A stretch of 64,000 nucleotides of DNA from Chitinivorax tropicus (lineage in GTDB: Bacteria; Pseudomonadota; Gammaproteobacteria; Burkholderiales; SCOH01), in NCBI RefSeq assembly GCF_014202905.1, contig NZ_JACHHY010000001.1:275913-339912 (forward strand), in the 5' to 3' direction. Under the pieces are notes generated by a model, which worked only from the letters and a program-made list of their open reading frames with translations, was not told where the DNA came from and ran no database searches. Every line of letters starts with the position of its first letter. Position 1 is the first letter of the stretch. Of this stretch, positions 1-9,490 are shown one piece after another. A program made the translations under genes and the position numbers.

Positions 1-580
1 GCTCCAACAGTACATGACAAATTAAGGACAACAGCCCCGACACGGCGGCAAAGCCACCGATGGCGCTGGTCGGAAAGGCCGGCAAGCGCTTGGTCAACAG
101 TGAATAGACAGCCCAGATCAAAGCAGCCAGCATTGCCAGACCATAACCCGCCCAATCTGCCATGGGCGTGGCGACCTGCCCGCCACCTGTGACCAACAAA
201 GCCGCCCCGGTAAAACCCAGCACCCCGCCACCGACCTGCGGCAGGCTCAGGCGATAACCGGTCAATACCACAGGGGACAACACCACCAACAGCAAAGGCC
301 ACAGGTAGTTGAGCAGATTCACCTGCACTGGCGCTGCCCAGCGTAAGGCCAGGAACAGGCAAAAATGATAGCCAAACAGCCCCGCGACCCCCACCACGAG
401 CGTCCCCAAAGGCACCCGCCAACTCCCAATGCGATGGATGCTCCCCAGGCTACCGACCAACAAGCTGATACCAACCAACATGAAAGGCGGCACCTGGGCC
501 AGTTTCACACCCAGTGATGCCAGACTGGCCCATAACAAGATGGCGGCCAGCGCAAGCTGGTTGGCACGATCAAGTCTCAT
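1..580 (-). CDS. EamA/DMT-family transporter, partial (C-terminus beyond window)
   Basis: An open frame runs from an ATG at 580 off the left edge without a stop (193 codons visible). The product is very hydrophobic with several membrane segments. The visible N-terminal half has the pattern of 10-TM drug/metabolite exporters: a helix near the start, a conserved NLLNYLWPLLLV segment, then VGGGVLGFTGAALLV. Such proteins export amino acids or other small metabolites across the inner membrane; the substrate cannot be read here. Its start overlaps the 3' end of the upstream small membrane gene by 11 bases, so the two are probably co-transcribed. Family call is good, substrate unknown. Confidence 0.8.
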   Translation of the reverse strand, partial: MRLDRANQLALAAILLWASLASLGVKLAQVPPFMLVGISLLVGSLGSIHRIGSWRVPLGTLVVGVAGLFGYHFCLFLALRWAAPVQVNLLNYLWPLLLVVLSPVVLTGYRLSLPQVGGGVLGFTGAALLVTGGGQVATPMADWAGYGLAMLAALIWAVYSLLTKRLPAFPTSAIGGFAAVSGLLSLICHVLLE

Positions 581-926
581 CGCGTGAGGATTTGGGCAGC
601 AGGCGACCGACATTGCCTACCTCTGGAATCGATGGTGATCTCGCGACCAACATCAGCACACCCAGCAGAATCATCAGCACTGACCATTGCGCGCCAAATC
701 TCAGGTCTAAATATTGGCGGAGAAACGTGGTGATACCTCCCCCAATCAGCAGCGGGCCGACCACCACAGAGCTCTTGTTGATGCCATCGAGCAGTAGCAC
801 CGCGACACCGGCAGCAGTCAGGGCGGTGATCCAGAACCAGTTCACCTCAGGAAAGACATGGAATTCATCCAGCAGCCACGCCAAACCGATAACGATCAAA
901 GCAACAGGTATCAAAGCTGATTTCAT
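570..926 (-). CDS. small membrane protein, LiaF/LiaI TM-like (DUF5668-like)
   Basis: A 118-residue protein with about four hydrophobic segments (LIPVALIVIGLAWLL, FWITALTAAGVAVLLL, VVVGPLLIGGGITTFL, WSVLMILLGVLMLVA) and a short polar C-terminus. This arrangement resembles the N-terminal transmembrane region of LiaI/LiaF-type proteins. The ATG at 926 is chosen over an upstream in-frame start because GGAGGTGTGC sits directly before it. It overlaps the EamA gene downstream. No enzymatic motif is visible. The name reflects membrane topology only; function is unknown. Confidence 0.65.
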   Translation of the reverse strand: MKSALIPVALIVIGLAWLLDEFHVFPEVNWFWITALTAAGVAVLLLDGINKSSVVVGPLLIGGGITTFLRQYLDLRFGAQWSVLMILLGVLMLVARSPSIPEVGNVGRLLPKSSRDET

Positions 927-966
927 GCACACCTCCTGACACAGTCGACGAATGGACACTTTTACA

Positions 967-2169
967 TCAACTGTAATTCAGGCCCATGGCCTCGCGTACA
1001 TCACGCATGGTTTCCTGAGCCAGTTTACGCGCTTTGTCACAGCCATCTGCGATGATGTTCTTCACCAGTGTCGGATCATCCAGATAGTGTTGCGCCCGCT
1101 CCCGCATCGGTTCCTGCTCCTTCAGCACAGCCTCGATCACGGGCTGCTTGCATTCGATACAGCCAATCCCCGCGCTCTTACAGCCTTGTTGAACCCATTC
1201 GCGCGTCGTTTCACCCGAGTACACCTCGTGCAACTGCCACACCGGGCACTTGGCCGGATCACCCGGATCGGTGCGGCGGACACGCTGTGGATCGGTAGGC
1301 ATGGTGCGGATCTTTTTGGTCACCGATTCAGCATCTTCGCGCAGTGTGATGGTATTTCCATAGGATTTGGACATCTTCTGCCCATCCAACCCAGGCATTC
1401 TGGATGCAGCGGTCAGCAACGCCCCCGGCTCGGACAGGATCATCTTGCCGCCGCCCTCCAGGTAGCCAAACAGACGTTCACGGTCACCCAGGCTCAAATT
1501 CTGCTGCTCTGCCAGCAATGCCCTGCCTGCCTCCAGCGCTTCGACATCACCATGCTCCTGATACCGGCCACGCAGCTCGACATATTGTTTGGCTTTTTTG
1601 CCGCCCATCTTCTTGATGGCCGCCTCGGCCTTTTCCTGATAACCCGGCTCACGGCCATACAGGTGATTGAAGCGACGCGCCACCTCGCGGGTCAGCTCGA
1701 TATGTGGCACCTGATCCTCCCCCACCGGCACCTGATTGGCGCGGTAGATCAAGATGTCAGCGGACTGCAACAAGGGATAGCCTAGAAAGCCATAGGTTGC
1801 GAGATCCTTCTGGCTCAGCTTTTCTTGCTGGTCTTTATACGTGGGCACCCGCTCCAGCCAGCCCAGTGGCGTCATCATCGACAGCAAAAGGTGCAGCTCC
1901 GCATGCTCCGGCACCCGTGATTGGATGAACAGAATGGCCTGGGCCGGGTCCACCCCAGCCGCCAACCAGTCAATCACCATGTCCCAGACGCTCTTCTCAA
2001 TGATCTGCGGATCGTCATAGTTGGTGGTCAGCGCATGCCAATCCGCCACAAAGAACAAGCATTCATATTCACTTTGCAGCTTGACCCAGTTCTTCAATAC
2101 GCCATGATAATGGCCCAGGTGCAGACTACCGGTCGGGCGCATGCCCGAGAGGACGCGGTCTTGAAACAT
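967..2169 (-). CDS. trpS: tryptophan--tRNA ligase
   Basis: Class I aminoacyl-tRNA synthetase of 400 residues that charges tRNA-Trp in the cytoplasm. The ATP-binding HIGH-type motif appears as TGSLHLGHY near residue 12 and the KMSKS loop as GQKMSKSYGN near residue 265. VPVGEDQVPHIELTREVARRFN is the usual TrpRS segment between them. It is longer than the roughly 330-residue E. coli enzyme because of an insert before the KMSKS loop, which is common in betaproteobacterial forms. It lies 25 bases downstream of the site-2 protease gene on the same strand, so it may be the distal gene of that unit. Confidence 0.96.
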   Translation of the reverse strand: MFQDRVLSGMRPTGSLHLGHYHGVLKNWVKLQSEYECLFFVADWHALTTNYDDPQIIEKSVWDMVIDWLAAGVDPAQAILFIQSRVPEHAELHLLLSMMTPLGWLERVPTYKDQQEKLSQKDLATYGFLGYPLLQSADILIYRANQVPVGEDQVPHIELTREVARRFNHLYGREPGYQEKAEAAIKKMGGKKAKQYVELRGRYQEHGDVEALEAGRALLAEQQNLSLGDRERLFGYLEGGGKMILSEPGALLTAASRMPGLDGQKMSKSYGNTITLREDAESVTKKIRTMPTDPQRVRRTDPGDPAKCPVWQLHEVYSGETTREWVQQGCKSAGIGCIECKQPVIEAVLKEQEPMRERAQHYLDDPTLVKNIIADGCDKARKLAQETMRDVREAMGLNYS

Positions 2170-2194
2170 GTTGTATTCCGTCGATCAGTTTGAT

Positions 2195-2842
2195 TTAGAG
2201 AAAAAGCATTAACAATTTGAAGGTGATCGCGATCAAGGGCTGCATCAGGGCCGTCAACAACCCCGTCGCCATCAGTCCGATCAGGATGAACATGCCATAA
2301 GGCTCGATGCCTGCCAGCGGCTGTGCCAAGCTTCTCGGCAACAACCCAACTGCGATACGACCACCATCCAACGGTGGAATCGGCAACAGATTCAACACCA
2401 TGAGTGAAACATTGATACCCACCCCTGCTTGCGCCATATAGGCCAACGGGAGAGAAAAATAGCTGTCCGGATTTGCCATGGCGAGCTTCAACATCAGCAC
2501 CCAGCCAATGGCCATCGCCAGATTGGACGCAGGGCCGGCGCCAGCCACCCACACCATGTCGCGAAGCGGATGCCTCAAGCGCCGGAAATCGACCGGCACC
2601 GGCTTGGCCCATCCGAAAAGAAAGCCCCCCAAAGCCAAACATACCATCGGCAGCAATATTGTCCCCACCCAGTCGATATGCCGAATCGGGTTCAGACTCA
2701 ATCGTCCTAACTCGGCAGCTGTCCGATCCCCGAAACGCATGGCGGCATAAGCATGGGCAGCCTCGTGCATGGTGATGGCAAACAGCACCGGTATTGCGTA
2801 GACACAAATCTTCTGGATCAGGTTAAGTTCGTCCATGATCAC
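2195..2842 (-). CDS. site-2 protease family (M50) membrane metalloprotease
   Basis: A 215-residue integral membrane zinc protease of the small S2P type. The zinc-binding HExxH is HEAAH near residues 26-30 inside the first membrane segment. The second metal-ligand motif is LPIPPLDGGRI near residue 165. There is no PDZ domain, unlike RseP. The reading frame opens with GTG at 2842, overlapping the yciO stop (GTGA), which suggests translational coupling; an in-frame ATG lies two codons later. Substrates are unknown. The order trpS / S2P / YciO-type / PHP phosphatase is a familiar conserved neighbourhood. Confidence 0.88.
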   Translation of the reverse strand: MIMDELNLIQKICVYAIPVLFAITMHEAAHAYAAMRFGDRTAAELGRLSLNPIRHIDWVGTILLPMVCLALGGFLFGWAKPVPVDFRRLRHPLRDMVWVAGAGPASNLAMAIGWVLMLKLAMANPDSYFSLPLAYMAQAGVGINVSLMVLNLLPIPPLDGGRIAVGLLPRSLAQPLAGIEPYGMFILIGLMATGLLTALMQPLIAITFKLLMLFL

Positions 2843-3465
2843 TCCAAACCCAATGGCTTGAGACTGCCATTGCCTTGCCGAATCAATACGGGTGCGCCTT
2901 CAGTCAAATCGACCACCGTTGTCGGCTCCACACCACAGTACCCCCCATCCAACACCAGATCCACCTGATGCTCAAGCAAATCACGGATTTCGTAAGGATC
3001 AGTCTGCGGAAACTCATCACCCGGCAACAGCAGGGTTGATGAAAGCAAGGGCTCACCCAGCTCAGCCAACAATGCCTGCGTCACCACATGCTCTGGCACG
3101 CGCAAGCCGATGGTATTACGCTTTGGATGCTGCAGCCGCCTGGGAACCTCCTTGGTCGCCTGCAGCAAAAAGGTATAACAGCCAGGTGTGGTGGCTTTGA
3201 GCAGGCGAAATTGCGCATTATCGACCCGGGCATAGGTTGCCAATTCACTCAAATCCCGGCAGACCAACGTGAAGTGATGCTTATCATCGACTTGCCGGAT
3301 CTGCCGGATGCGCTCGACTGCATCTTTATTGCCGATCTGGCAGCCGATTGCGTAGCAGGAGTCGGTCGGGTAGATCACCACCCCACCATCACGGATGATC
3401 TTGACCGCCTGCGAGATCAAGCGTGCCTGAGGATTCTCAGGATGAACAGAGAAAAATTGTGCCAT
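2839..3465 (-). CDS. yciO: YciO-type Sua5/YrdC family protein
   Basis: A 208-residue YrdC-fold protein. It carries the nucleotide/threonylcarbamoyl pocket features VIYPTDSCYAIGC near residue 31, the FTLVCRDLSEL segment, KEVPRRL, KRNTIGLRVP and LLSSTLLLPG. The start (MAQFFSVHPENPQ) and overall layout match YciO rather than TsaC or Sua5. Sua5/TsaC make threonylcarbamoyl-AMP for tRNA t6A37; YciO is a paralogue with weak or uncertain t6A activity, so the exact role is left open. It is coupled to the S2P gene by a GTGA overlap and follows rnm by 25 bases, an arrangement also seen as yciV-yciO in enterobacteria. Confidence 0.88.
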   Translation of the reverse strand: MAQFFSVHPENPQARLISQAVKIIRDGGVVIYPTDSCYAIGCQIGNKDAVERIRQIRQVDDKHHFTLVCRDLSELATYARVDNAQFRLLKATTPGCYTFLLQATKEVPRRLQHPKRNTIGLRVPEHVVTQALLAELGEPLLSSTLLLPGDEFPQTDPYEIRDLLEHQVDLVLDGGYCGVEPTTVVDLTEGAPVLIRQGNGSLKPLGLE

Positions 3466-3490
3466 GAATTATTGTGATGAGAATTGAGTT

Positions 3491-4342
3491 TCAGCTGGCC
3501 AATGGCAAGCCGGGCCAGTCATGCCAGATGGGCGTCACATTGGCAGGTAAGGCCGGCAGCGTGCCCAGATCGCACCAACCATCCGCCGGACTATGGAAAT
3601 CGGAACCACATGAAGCCAGCAACTGATGCTCGACACACAACCGGGCAAATTGGCTGACATGTTCTGCGGTGTGATTGGACGTGACCACCTCGATGGCTTC
3701 ACCACCCGCCTCTTTGAATTGCGTAATCAACGCCAACATCCGGGCCTTACCGATTTCATAACGGCCTGGGTGGGCAAGCACAGCCTGGCCACCCGCAGCC
3801 CTGATCCAGGCAACCACATCAACCAGCTCTGCCCATTGATGGGAGACATAACCAGGCTTTCCTTTGACCAGATATTTCTTGAAAGCCGTTTTGACATCCT
3901 TCACATGCCCTTGTTCAACCAGAAAGCGAGCAAAATGCGTCCGCCCGACCATTTCCTTATTGTCAGCCAGCGCCAGTGCCCCATCGAAAGCACCCTTGAT
4001 GCCAACCCGTTCCAGATCAAGCCCCATCGCCTCAGCGCGGCGGACACGCCCACTACGCACCTGCGCCAGACCAGCTTGCAGACTGGCATTGGTCGGGTCC
4101 ACATTCAGCCCGACGATATGCACGGTCAAACGATCCCAGGTCACCGACACCTCGACACCCGGAACAAAACGCATGCCTGCGCCCTCAGCCGCAGCACGCG
4201 CCTCCGCCAAGCCCTGCAGTTCGTCATGGTCGGTCAACGCCCACACCTCGCAGCCCCGACTGGCAGCACGCGCGGCGACCTCAGCTGGCGCAAGCGCCCC
4301 ATCAGAACAATTGGAATGGCAGTGCAAATCGATTTTGAGCAT
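3491..4342 (-). CDS. rnm: PHP-family 5'-3' exoribonuclease / 3',5'-nucleotide bisphosphate phosphatase (RNase AM, YciV)
   Basis: A 283-residue PHP-domain metallohydrolase. It starts with DLHCHSNCSDG (first metal ligands) and continues with ALTDHDELQGL, VPGVEVSV, an AHPGRY motif and a C-terminal CGSDFHSP, which together supply the trinuclear metal site. E. coli YciV (RNase AM) trims 5' ends of rRNA and hydrolyses 3',5'-bisphosphonucleotides. The longer frame reaching 4483 is not used because family members begin at MLKIDLHCH (ATG at 4342). The gene is divergent from yciB; the 152 bases between them must hold both promoters. Confidence 0.9.
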   Translation of the reverse strand: MLKIDLHCHSNCSDGALAPAEVAARAASRGCEVWALTDHDELQGLAEARAAAEGAGMRFVPGVEVSVTWDRLTVHIVGLNVDPTNASLQAGLAQVRSGRVRRAEAMGLDLERVGIKGAFDGALALADNKEMVGRTHFARFLVEQGHVKDVKTAFKKYLVKGKPGYVSHQWAELVDVVAWIRAAGGQAVLAHPGRYEIGKARMLALITQFKEAGGEAIEVVTSNHTAEHVSQFARLCVEHQLLASCGSDFHSPADGWCDLGTLPALPANVTPIWHDWPGLPLAS

Positions 4343-4494
4343 GGTAAACCAACAGAATGAATCTCCGACATGGTAACAAACTCCAGCACGGGCACCAAAC
4401 CAAGCCCAACCCAAAGACCATCGATCAAGTCTATTTGAACCTTTATCTTGCATATCATGGACAATCGTTTGCACCCGCTGCATAATCGCCCGCT

Positions 4495-5046
4495 ATGAAA
4501 TTTCTGTTCGACTTATTCCCGATCATTCTGTTTTTTGTGACGTACTTTGTGACGGACAAAGACATCTTTGCCGCCACAGCCGTCACGATTGCCGCCACGA
4601 TTGCCCAAGTCGCCTGGATGTGGTTCAAGCACCGCAAAGTGGATGGCATGCTATTGCTGTCGCTGTTCTTGGTGGTTGGCCTGGGCAGCCTGACCTTGGT
4701 TTTCCACAACAAAACCTTCATCATGTGGAAACCCACGGCACTTTACTGGGCTTTTGCCGTCACATTGGCAGGTGCCAAGCTGGCGCTGGGTAAGAATCTG
4801 ATCCGCTCCGTCATGGAAAAACAGATGACCTTGCCCGAGCCGATCTGGTCCCGACTGATGTGGTCTTGGGCTGGCTTTTTCGTATTCATGGGTGCGCTCA
4901 ACTTGTTTGTCGCATTCAGATTCAGCGAAGAAACCTGGGTCAAGTTCAAGATGTTTGGCGGTCTGGGCCTCATGCTCGTGTTCGTTGTCCTGCAAAGCAT
5001 GATGCTGGCTAAATACATTGAAGACACACCGGAGAAAAACGACTGA
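4495..5046 (+). CDS. yciB: inner membrane-spanning protein YciB (septation protein A family)
   Basis: A 183-residue inner-membrane protein with five predicted membrane helices and the family opening [18 protein letters not shown]. Internal segments such as [15 protein letters not shown] and [16 protein letters not shown] are typical of IspZ/YciB. The family is linked to cell-envelope integrity and septation. Its stop overlaps the yciI start by one base (TGATG), so yciB, yciI and bolA form a tightly coupled unit, probably with the following PPIase gene. Confidence 0.93.
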   Translation: MKFLFDLFPIILFFVTYFVTDKDIFAATAVTIAATIAQVAWMWFKHRKVDGMLLLSLFLVVGLGSLTLVFHNKTFIMWKPTALYWAFAVTLAGAKLALGKNLIRSVMEKQMTLPEPIWSRLMWSWAGFFVFMGALNLFVAFRFSEETWVKFKMFGGLGLMLVFVVLQSMMLAKYIEDTPEKND

Positions 5047-5348
5047 TGTGGTACGTCATGATAGGCACCGATGCGCCGGATGCCCTTGAAAAGCGCCTGC
5101 GGGTTCGCCCTGAGCATCTCGCACGGCTGCAGACCCTGCAGAATGAAGGTCGCCTGCTGGTTGCAGGCCCGTGCCCAGCCATCGACAGCCCCGATCCTGG
5201 GCCTGCCGGATTCAGCGGCAGCATCGTCATTGCCGAGTTTGAATCCCTTACCGCTGCAGAGCAGTGGTTCCAGCAGGACATCTATGTCAAGGAAGGTGTT
5301 TTCAGCCAGATCGCGGTGAAACCCTTCAAAAAGGTATTGCCTGCATGA
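5046..5348 (+). CDS. yciI: YciI-like protein
   Basis: A 100-residue soluble protein of the YciI (YCII) family with a dimeric alpha/beta ferredoxin-like fold. Recognisable features are the opening [17 protein letters not shown], the [11 protein letters not shown] segment with its conserved His, GRLLVAGP, and a C-terminal PFKKVLPA. The conserved His-Asp pair suggests a hydrolase or lyase-like site, but no physiological reaction is established. It is translationally coupled upstream to yciB (TGATG) and downstream to bolA (ATGA). Confidence 0.9.
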   Translation: MWYVMIGTDAPDALEKRLRVRPEHLARLQTLQNEGRLLVAGPCPAIDSPDPGPAGFSGSIVIAEFESLTAAEQWFQQDIYVKEGVFSQIAVKPFKKVLPA

Positions 5349-5614
5349 ATGGCAGTACCGACCTGCTGATGCGGGAGCGTTTACAAGCGCTTTCGCCAGA
5401 GTTGATCGACATCCAGGATGAGTCATCGCAGCATATCGGCCACGAAGGAGCCAAAGGCGGTGGTGGACATTACTGGATGACCATCGTATCAGCGGCATTC
5501 GTCGGCCAAAGCCGCATCGAACGCCATCGTCTGATCTACCAAGCGTTGGGGGACTTGATGCAGACACGCATCCATGCTTTGAGCATCAAGGCTTACGCTC
5601 CGGAAGAGATGTAA
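5345..5614 (+). CDS. bolA: BolA family protein
   Basis: An 89-residue BolA-fold protein starting at the ATG at 5345, which overlaps the yciI stop (ATGA). An upstream in-frame start at 5264 lies inside yciI and is not used. The conserved BolA helix-turn-strand region is visible: [29 protein letters not shown], then [16 protein letters not shown] and [13 protein letters not shown]. The invariant His of RHR, used with monothiol glutaredoxin to bind a [2Fe-2S] cluster, is present. BolA proteins act in iron-sulfur trafficking and morphology or stress responses. Confidence 0.9.
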   Translation: MNGSTDLLMRERLQALSPELIDIQDESSQHIGHEGAKGGGGHYWMTIVSAAFVGQSRIERHRLIYQALGDLMQTRIHALSIKAYAPEEM

Positions 5615-5655
5615 TACCCAAGACACTATTCACTTTTATTCAGGACTCACAACAC

Positions 5656-6462
5656 ATGAAACTGACTACCCGTTTGATCGTTGCAATGACCGCCGGCGCG
5701 CTGGCTGCTGCTGCCGTTGCAGAAGAATCCAAGCCCGCCAACGGCAATGTTGCCGTGGTCAACGGCGTTGCCATCCCCCAAGCCAAGCTGGATGCGCAAC
5801 TGAAAGTGTTGGCTGCCCGCGGCCAGAAGGACTCACCCGAGCTGCGCAACGCAGTCAAAGACAGCCTGATCACCGGCATGCTGATCGAGCAGGAAGCGGC
5901 CAAAAAAGGCCTGGATAAGGCGCCTGAAGTACAAGCCGAGCTGGAAGTAGCTCGCCAGGGTGTATTGTTCCGTGCATTCGTTCAAGACTACTTCAAGAGC
6001 CACCCAGTGGCTGATGCCGAGATCAAGGCTGAGTATGACAAGTTCAAGGAACAGCAAAGCGCCAATGGCAAAGAATATCGTGCCCGCCACATCCTGGTGA
6101 AGGAAGAAAAGCAGGCCAAGGACATTCTGGCGCAGCTGAAAAAGGGCGCCAAGTTTGATCAACTGGCCAGCAAGCTGTCCGAAGACAAAGGCTCTGCTGC
6201 CAAAGGTGGCGATCTGGACTGGAGCGCACCTTCCAATTACGTGAAGCCGTTTGCCGATGCGCTGGTCAAGCTGCAAAAGGGTCAAGTGACCGAAGAGCCA
6301 GTCAAGAGCGAATTCGGCTATCACATCATCAAGCTGGAAGACGCCCGCAATACCCCGGTTCCTTCACTGGATGAGCTGAAACCGCAGATCTCCCAGTTCC
6401 TGCAGCAAAAGCAACTGGAAAATCTGATGAAAGACCTGCGAGCCAAGGCCAAGGTTGAATAA
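5656..6462 (+). CDS. periplasmic parvulin-type peptidyl-prolyl cis-trans isomerase
   Basis: A 268-residue exported foldase. It has an N-terminal signal peptide (MKLTTRLIVAMTAGALAAAAVA), a SurA/PrsA-like N-terminal chaperone helix region, and one parvulin domain around residues 130-225: YRARHILVKEEKQAKDIL, KFDQLASKLSEDKGSAAKGGDL, FGYHIIKLED. The C-terminal helix ends with KAKVE. It should assist folding of outer-membrane or periplasmic proteins. It is shorter than SurA (one PPIase domain instead of two) and resembles PEB4/Cbf2-type isomerases. It sits 41 bases after bolA and ends at a strong bidirectional terminator. Confidence 0.92.
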   Translation: MKLTTRLIVAMTAGALAAAAVAEESKPANGNVAVVNGVAIPQAKLDAQLKVLAARGQKDSPELRNAVKDSLITGMLIEQEAAKKGLDKAPEVQAELEVARQGVLFRAFVQDYFKSHPVADAEIKAEYDKFKEQQSANGKEYRARHILVKEEKQAKDILAQLKKGAKFDQLASKLSEDKGSAAKGGDLDWSAPSNYVKPFADALVKLQKGQVTEEPVKSEFGYHIIKLEDARNTPVPSLDELKPQISQFLQQKQLENLMKDLRAKAKVE

Positions 6463-6483
6463 GCCAGCCACAGCATGCAAATG

Positions 6484-6509
6484 AAAAAAGGGGCGAAAGC
6501 CCCTTTTTT
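6484..6509. terminator. bidirectional rho-independent terminator
   Basis: GGGGC-GAAA-GCCCC stem-loop flanked by A6 on the left and T6 on the right. It therefore terminates both the PPIase transcript (plus) and, on the other strand, reads past the aspS stop at 6580. Confidence 0.85.
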
Positions 6510-6579
6510 ATTGCTTCAACCCATGAAAATGCCACCTGATTCAATCAGGCGGCATCTCCGGTGAGCCTTCACCACCCGA

Positions 6580-8373
6580 TCATGCGGTGGTTTCAGCCTT
6601 TTGACGCAAGCGGATACCCACCTCACGCAGCTGCTTTTCATCGACCTCGTTAGGTGCATTGGTAAGCAGACATTGCGCACGCTGGGTTTTCGGGAAAGCA
6701 ATCACATCACGGATCGATTCCGCGCCGGTCATCAATGTCACCAGGCGATCCAGACCAAATGCCAAGCCACCATGCGGGGGCGCGCCGAATTTCAGGTTGT
6801 CCAGCAGGAAGCCAAACTTATTCTGTGCCTCTTCCGGGCCAATCTTCAAGGCATCAAATACCTTCGATTGCACCTCAGCACTGTGAATACGCACCGAACC
6901 ACCACCGATCTCCCAGCCGTTCAGCACCATATCATAAGCGCGTGCGCGGCATGCGCCGGGGTTGGATGTCAGCCAGTCTTCATGACCGGGTTTCGGGCTG
7001 GTGAATGGGTGATGGCACGCAACCCAGCGGTCGCCATCCTCGTCATGTTCGAACATCGGGAAATCCACCACCCACAGCGGGCGCCATGCCTTGACGAAAT
7101 AGCCCCCTGCTTCACCTTTTTCATGACCGATCTTGATACGTAACGCACCAATGGCCTCATTGACCACCTTGGCCTTGTCCGCGCCAAAGAAGATCAAGTC
7201 ACCATTTTCAGCCCCCGTGCGCTCGATGATGGCCGCTAACGACGCCTCGGTCAGGTTCTTAACGATAGGTGACTGCAAGCCGGTATCGTTCAGCTGAGTT
7301 TTGTCATTGATCTTGATATAGGCCAGGCCCTTGGCACCATAGATGCTGACAAATTGTGTGTAGGTATCAATCTCGGAACGGCTCAATGCCGCGCCGCCAG
7401 GAATGCGCAAACCAACCACGCGACCGCCATCCATATTGGCAGCCCCGCTGAATACTTTGAAGGGCACGTCCTTCATCACATCGGTCAGCTCGGCAAATTT
7501 CAGTGACACACGCAGATCGGGCTTATCCGAGCCATAGTAGAACATGGCATCATCGTAAGTCATGCGTGGGAACTGACCCAGATCCACACCGATCGCCTCC
7601 TTGAACACATGCACCGCCATGGATTCGGTGATGTCCATGATCTGCTCTTCATCCAGAAACGATGTTTCCAAGTCGATCTGGGTGAATTCTGGCTGGCGAT
7701 CAGCCCGCAGGTCTTCATCACGGAAACATTTGGTGATCTGGTAGTAGCGATCAAAACCCGCCACCATCAGCAGCTGCTTGAACAGCTGTGGCGATTGCGG
7801 CAGGGCGAAGAATTGCCCCGGGTGCACGCGGGATGGCACCAGATAGTCACGCGCACCTTCTGGTGTCGAACGAGTCAGCATCGGCGTCTCGATATCGATG
7901 AATCCTGCCGAATCCAGATAGTTGCGCACCAACAGCGCAACCTTATAACGCAAGCGCAGATTGCGCTGCATCTCCGGGCGGCGCAGATCCAGCACACGAT
8001 GCAACAGGCGGGTGTTTTCCGACAGATTGTCGTCATCCATCATGAAAGGCGGTGTCACTGATGGATTCAGGATCTCGATCGCCTTGGCCAGCACTTCGAT
8101 TTGACCTGAAATCAGGTTTGAATTGGTCGTGCCTTCCGGGCGGTGGCGGACCTTGCCCTGGATCTGCACCACGAATTCATTGCGCAGCTTGTCAGCTGTT
8201 TCGAAGGCTTCCTTGGTATCCGGGTCAACGACCACTTGGACCAAGCCTTCGCGGTCGCGCAAGTCGATGAAAATGACGCCGCCGTGGTCACGACGACGGT
8301 GCACCCAGCCTTGCAGGGTGACGATTTGATCCAGATATTGTGTGTCGATCAGACCGCAGTAGTTGGTACGCAT
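6580..8373 (-). CDS. aspS: aspartate--tRNA ligase
   Basis: A 597-residue bacterial-type class IIb synthetase, the expected length. The N-terminal OB-fold anticodon domain includes [22 protein letters not shown] near residue 21. The catalytic core shows motif 2 ([18 protein letters not shown]), the bacterial GAD insertion and motif 3 ([15 protein letters not shown]) near the C-terminus. It charges tRNA-Asp; whether it also charges tRNA-Asn cannot be decided here. It is the last gene of an fmdB-DUF502-aspS unit, a layout common in betaproteobacteria. Confidence 0.97.
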   Translation of the reverse strand: MRTNYCGLIDTQYLDQIVTLQGWVHRRRDHGGVIFIDLRDREGLVQVVVDPDTKEAFETADKLRNEFVVQIQGKVRHRPEGTTNSNLISGQIEVLAKAIEILNPSVTPPFMMDDDNLSENTRLLHRVLDLRRPEMQRNLRLRYKVALLVRNYLDSAGFIDIETPMLTRSTPEGARDYLVPSRVHPGQFFALPQSPQLFKQLLMVAGFDRYYQITKCFRDEDLRADRQPEFTQIDLETSFLDEEQIMDITESMAVHVFKEAIGVDLGQFPRMTYDDAMFYYGSDKPDLRVSLKFAELTDVMKDVPFKVFSGAANMDGGRVVGLRIPGGAALSRSEIDTYTQFVSIYGAKGLAYIKINDKTQLNDTGLQSPIVKNLTEASLAAIIERTGAENGDLIFFGADKAKVVNEAIGALRIKIGHEKGEAGGYFVKAWRPLWVVDFPMFEHDEDGDRWVACHHPFTSPKPGHEDWLTSNPGACRARAYDMVLNGWEIGGGSVRIHSAEVQSKVFDALKIGPEEAQNKFGFLLDNLKFGAPPHGGLAFGLDRLVTLMTGAESIRDVIAFPKTQRAQCLLTNAPNEVDEKQLREVGIRLRQKAETTA

Positions 8374-8421
8374 TTTTTCTAACCTGATGGATGGGATTTG
8401 AAAAAAGGAAGACCGGCTGGA

Positions 8422-9036
8422 TTAGCCGGCATTCGAATTCGAATGATTTCCGCCGGGCGCGACGACGCCCATCGAAATAATGTACTTCAGTGCTTCGTCA
8501 ACGCTCATATCGAGTTCGACGACATCTTGGCGCGGCATCATGAGAAAGAAGCCAGACGTGGGGTTGGGCGTGGTCGGCACATAGACGCTGACATAGTCGC
8601 CCTGCAGATGACGCGCCACATCCCCACCAGGCGTGCCGGTCAGAAAGGCGATCGTCCAAGCACCTTGTCGGGGGTATTGCACCAACAAGGCTTTTCGGAA
8701 CGCCTGCCCGCTGCTTGAGAACAACGTATCGGATACTTGTTTGACGCTGGTATAGATAGATTTGAAGATCGGGATCTGTTGAAACAGCCGATCCCAGAAA
8801 TCAACCAGCCGCCGCCCCAGAATATTGGCGGTCAACAGCCCGGACAGAAACACCACCAACACGGTCAGGATGGCGCCCAGGCCGGGTATGTCGTGCCCGA
8901 ACAGTTGTTTCGGGTGGATCTGCGCCGGCAACAGATTCAGGCTCTGGTCCATCATGCCGATCAGGCTATAAAGCACCCACAGCGTGATGCCCAGTGGCAC
9001 CCAGATCAAGAGCCCGGTGATGAAATATTTTTTCAT
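8422..9036 (-). CDS. DUF502 family membrane protein
   Basis: A 204-residue protein with two N-terminal membrane helices (YFITGLLIWVPLGITLWVLYSL and GAILTVLVVFLSGLLTA). These are followed by a soluble domain with KSIYTSVKQVSDTLFSSSGQAF, VPTTPNPTSGFFLMMPRQDV and LDMSVDEALKYIISMG. These are the hallmarks of DUF502, a widespread family of unknown biochemical function. It lies between fmdB and aspS with short gaps on the same strand. Confidence 0.9.
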   Translation of the reverse strand: MKKYFITGLLIWVPLGITLWVLYSLIGMMDQSLNLLPAQIHPKQLFGHDIPGLGAILTVLVVFLSGLLTANILGRRLVDFWDRLFQQIPIFKSIYTSVKQVSDTLFSSSGQAFRKALLVQYPRQGAWTIAFLTGTPGGDVARHLQGDYVSVYVPTTPNPTSGFFLMMPRQDVVELDMSVDEALKYIISMGVVAPGGNHSNSNAG

Positions 9037-9050
9037 TCAGTCATTCATGC

Positions 9051-9323
9051 TCAATGACAGGCACAGCTGCCGCCACAAGGCGTGCTGGCGGGTGCGCTCT
9101 CTGTCGTGCTGGAGGCGGACGATGCAGCCGTGCTGCTCGCCCCGCCTTTGAAATCGGTCGCATACCAACCAGAGCCTTTCAATTGGAAACCGGCTGCGGT
9201 CAGCATTTTAGAAAATGTCGCCTGATTGCAGGCGGGGCAAACAGTCAATGGCGCATCGCTCATCTTCTGCATGACTTCTTTCTGATGGCCACAGCCTGAG
9301 CAACGGTATTCATAGATCGGCAT
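9051..9323 (-). CDS. FmdB-type zinc ribbon protein
   Basis: A 90-residue protein opening MPIYEYRCSGCGHQKEV. A zinc ribbon is formed by CSGC and CPAC (residues about 8-11 and 32-35). A Ser/Ala-rich tail ends in CGGSCACH, a second possible metal-binding cluster. The ATG at 9323 is preferred over one two codons upstream because AGGAGC then sits at normal spacing. The family is linked to putative regulatory roles without a settled function. It is probably the first gene of the aspS unit. Confidence 0.88.
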   Translation of the reverse strand: MPIYEYRCSGCGHQKEVMQKMSDAPLTVCPACNQATFSKMLTAAGFQLKGSGWYATDFKGGASSTAASSASSTTESAPASTPCGGSCACH

Positions 9324-9433
9324 GATCATGCTCCTGACAACAAATCACTAATGCAATAACAAGATACGGTCGGCATGTGGAAGGCGCTCTGGCCACCTGG
9401 CACCACATACCAAACCTATTTACAGAGCCGTGC

Positions 9434-9462
9434 AGTATATCATCGAGATCGGAAAGTCCCCA
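9434..9462 (-). promoter_or_regulatory. candidate promoter for fmdB-DUF502-aspS
   Basis: On the minus strand a TATACT -10-like hexamer lies at 9439-9434, with a weak TGGGGA at -35 spacing. It is about 110 bases upstream of fmdB in the only sizeable gap before that gene. The -35 match is poor, so this is tentative. Confidence 0.3.
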
Positions 9463-9490
9463 AGATGGCGCTGCATTTTACAAATGATGG

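Noticed and set aside
952..1785. 277-codon plus-strand frame opposite trpS
   Set aside because: Shadow of a clear TrpRS gene; no family features or ribosome site.
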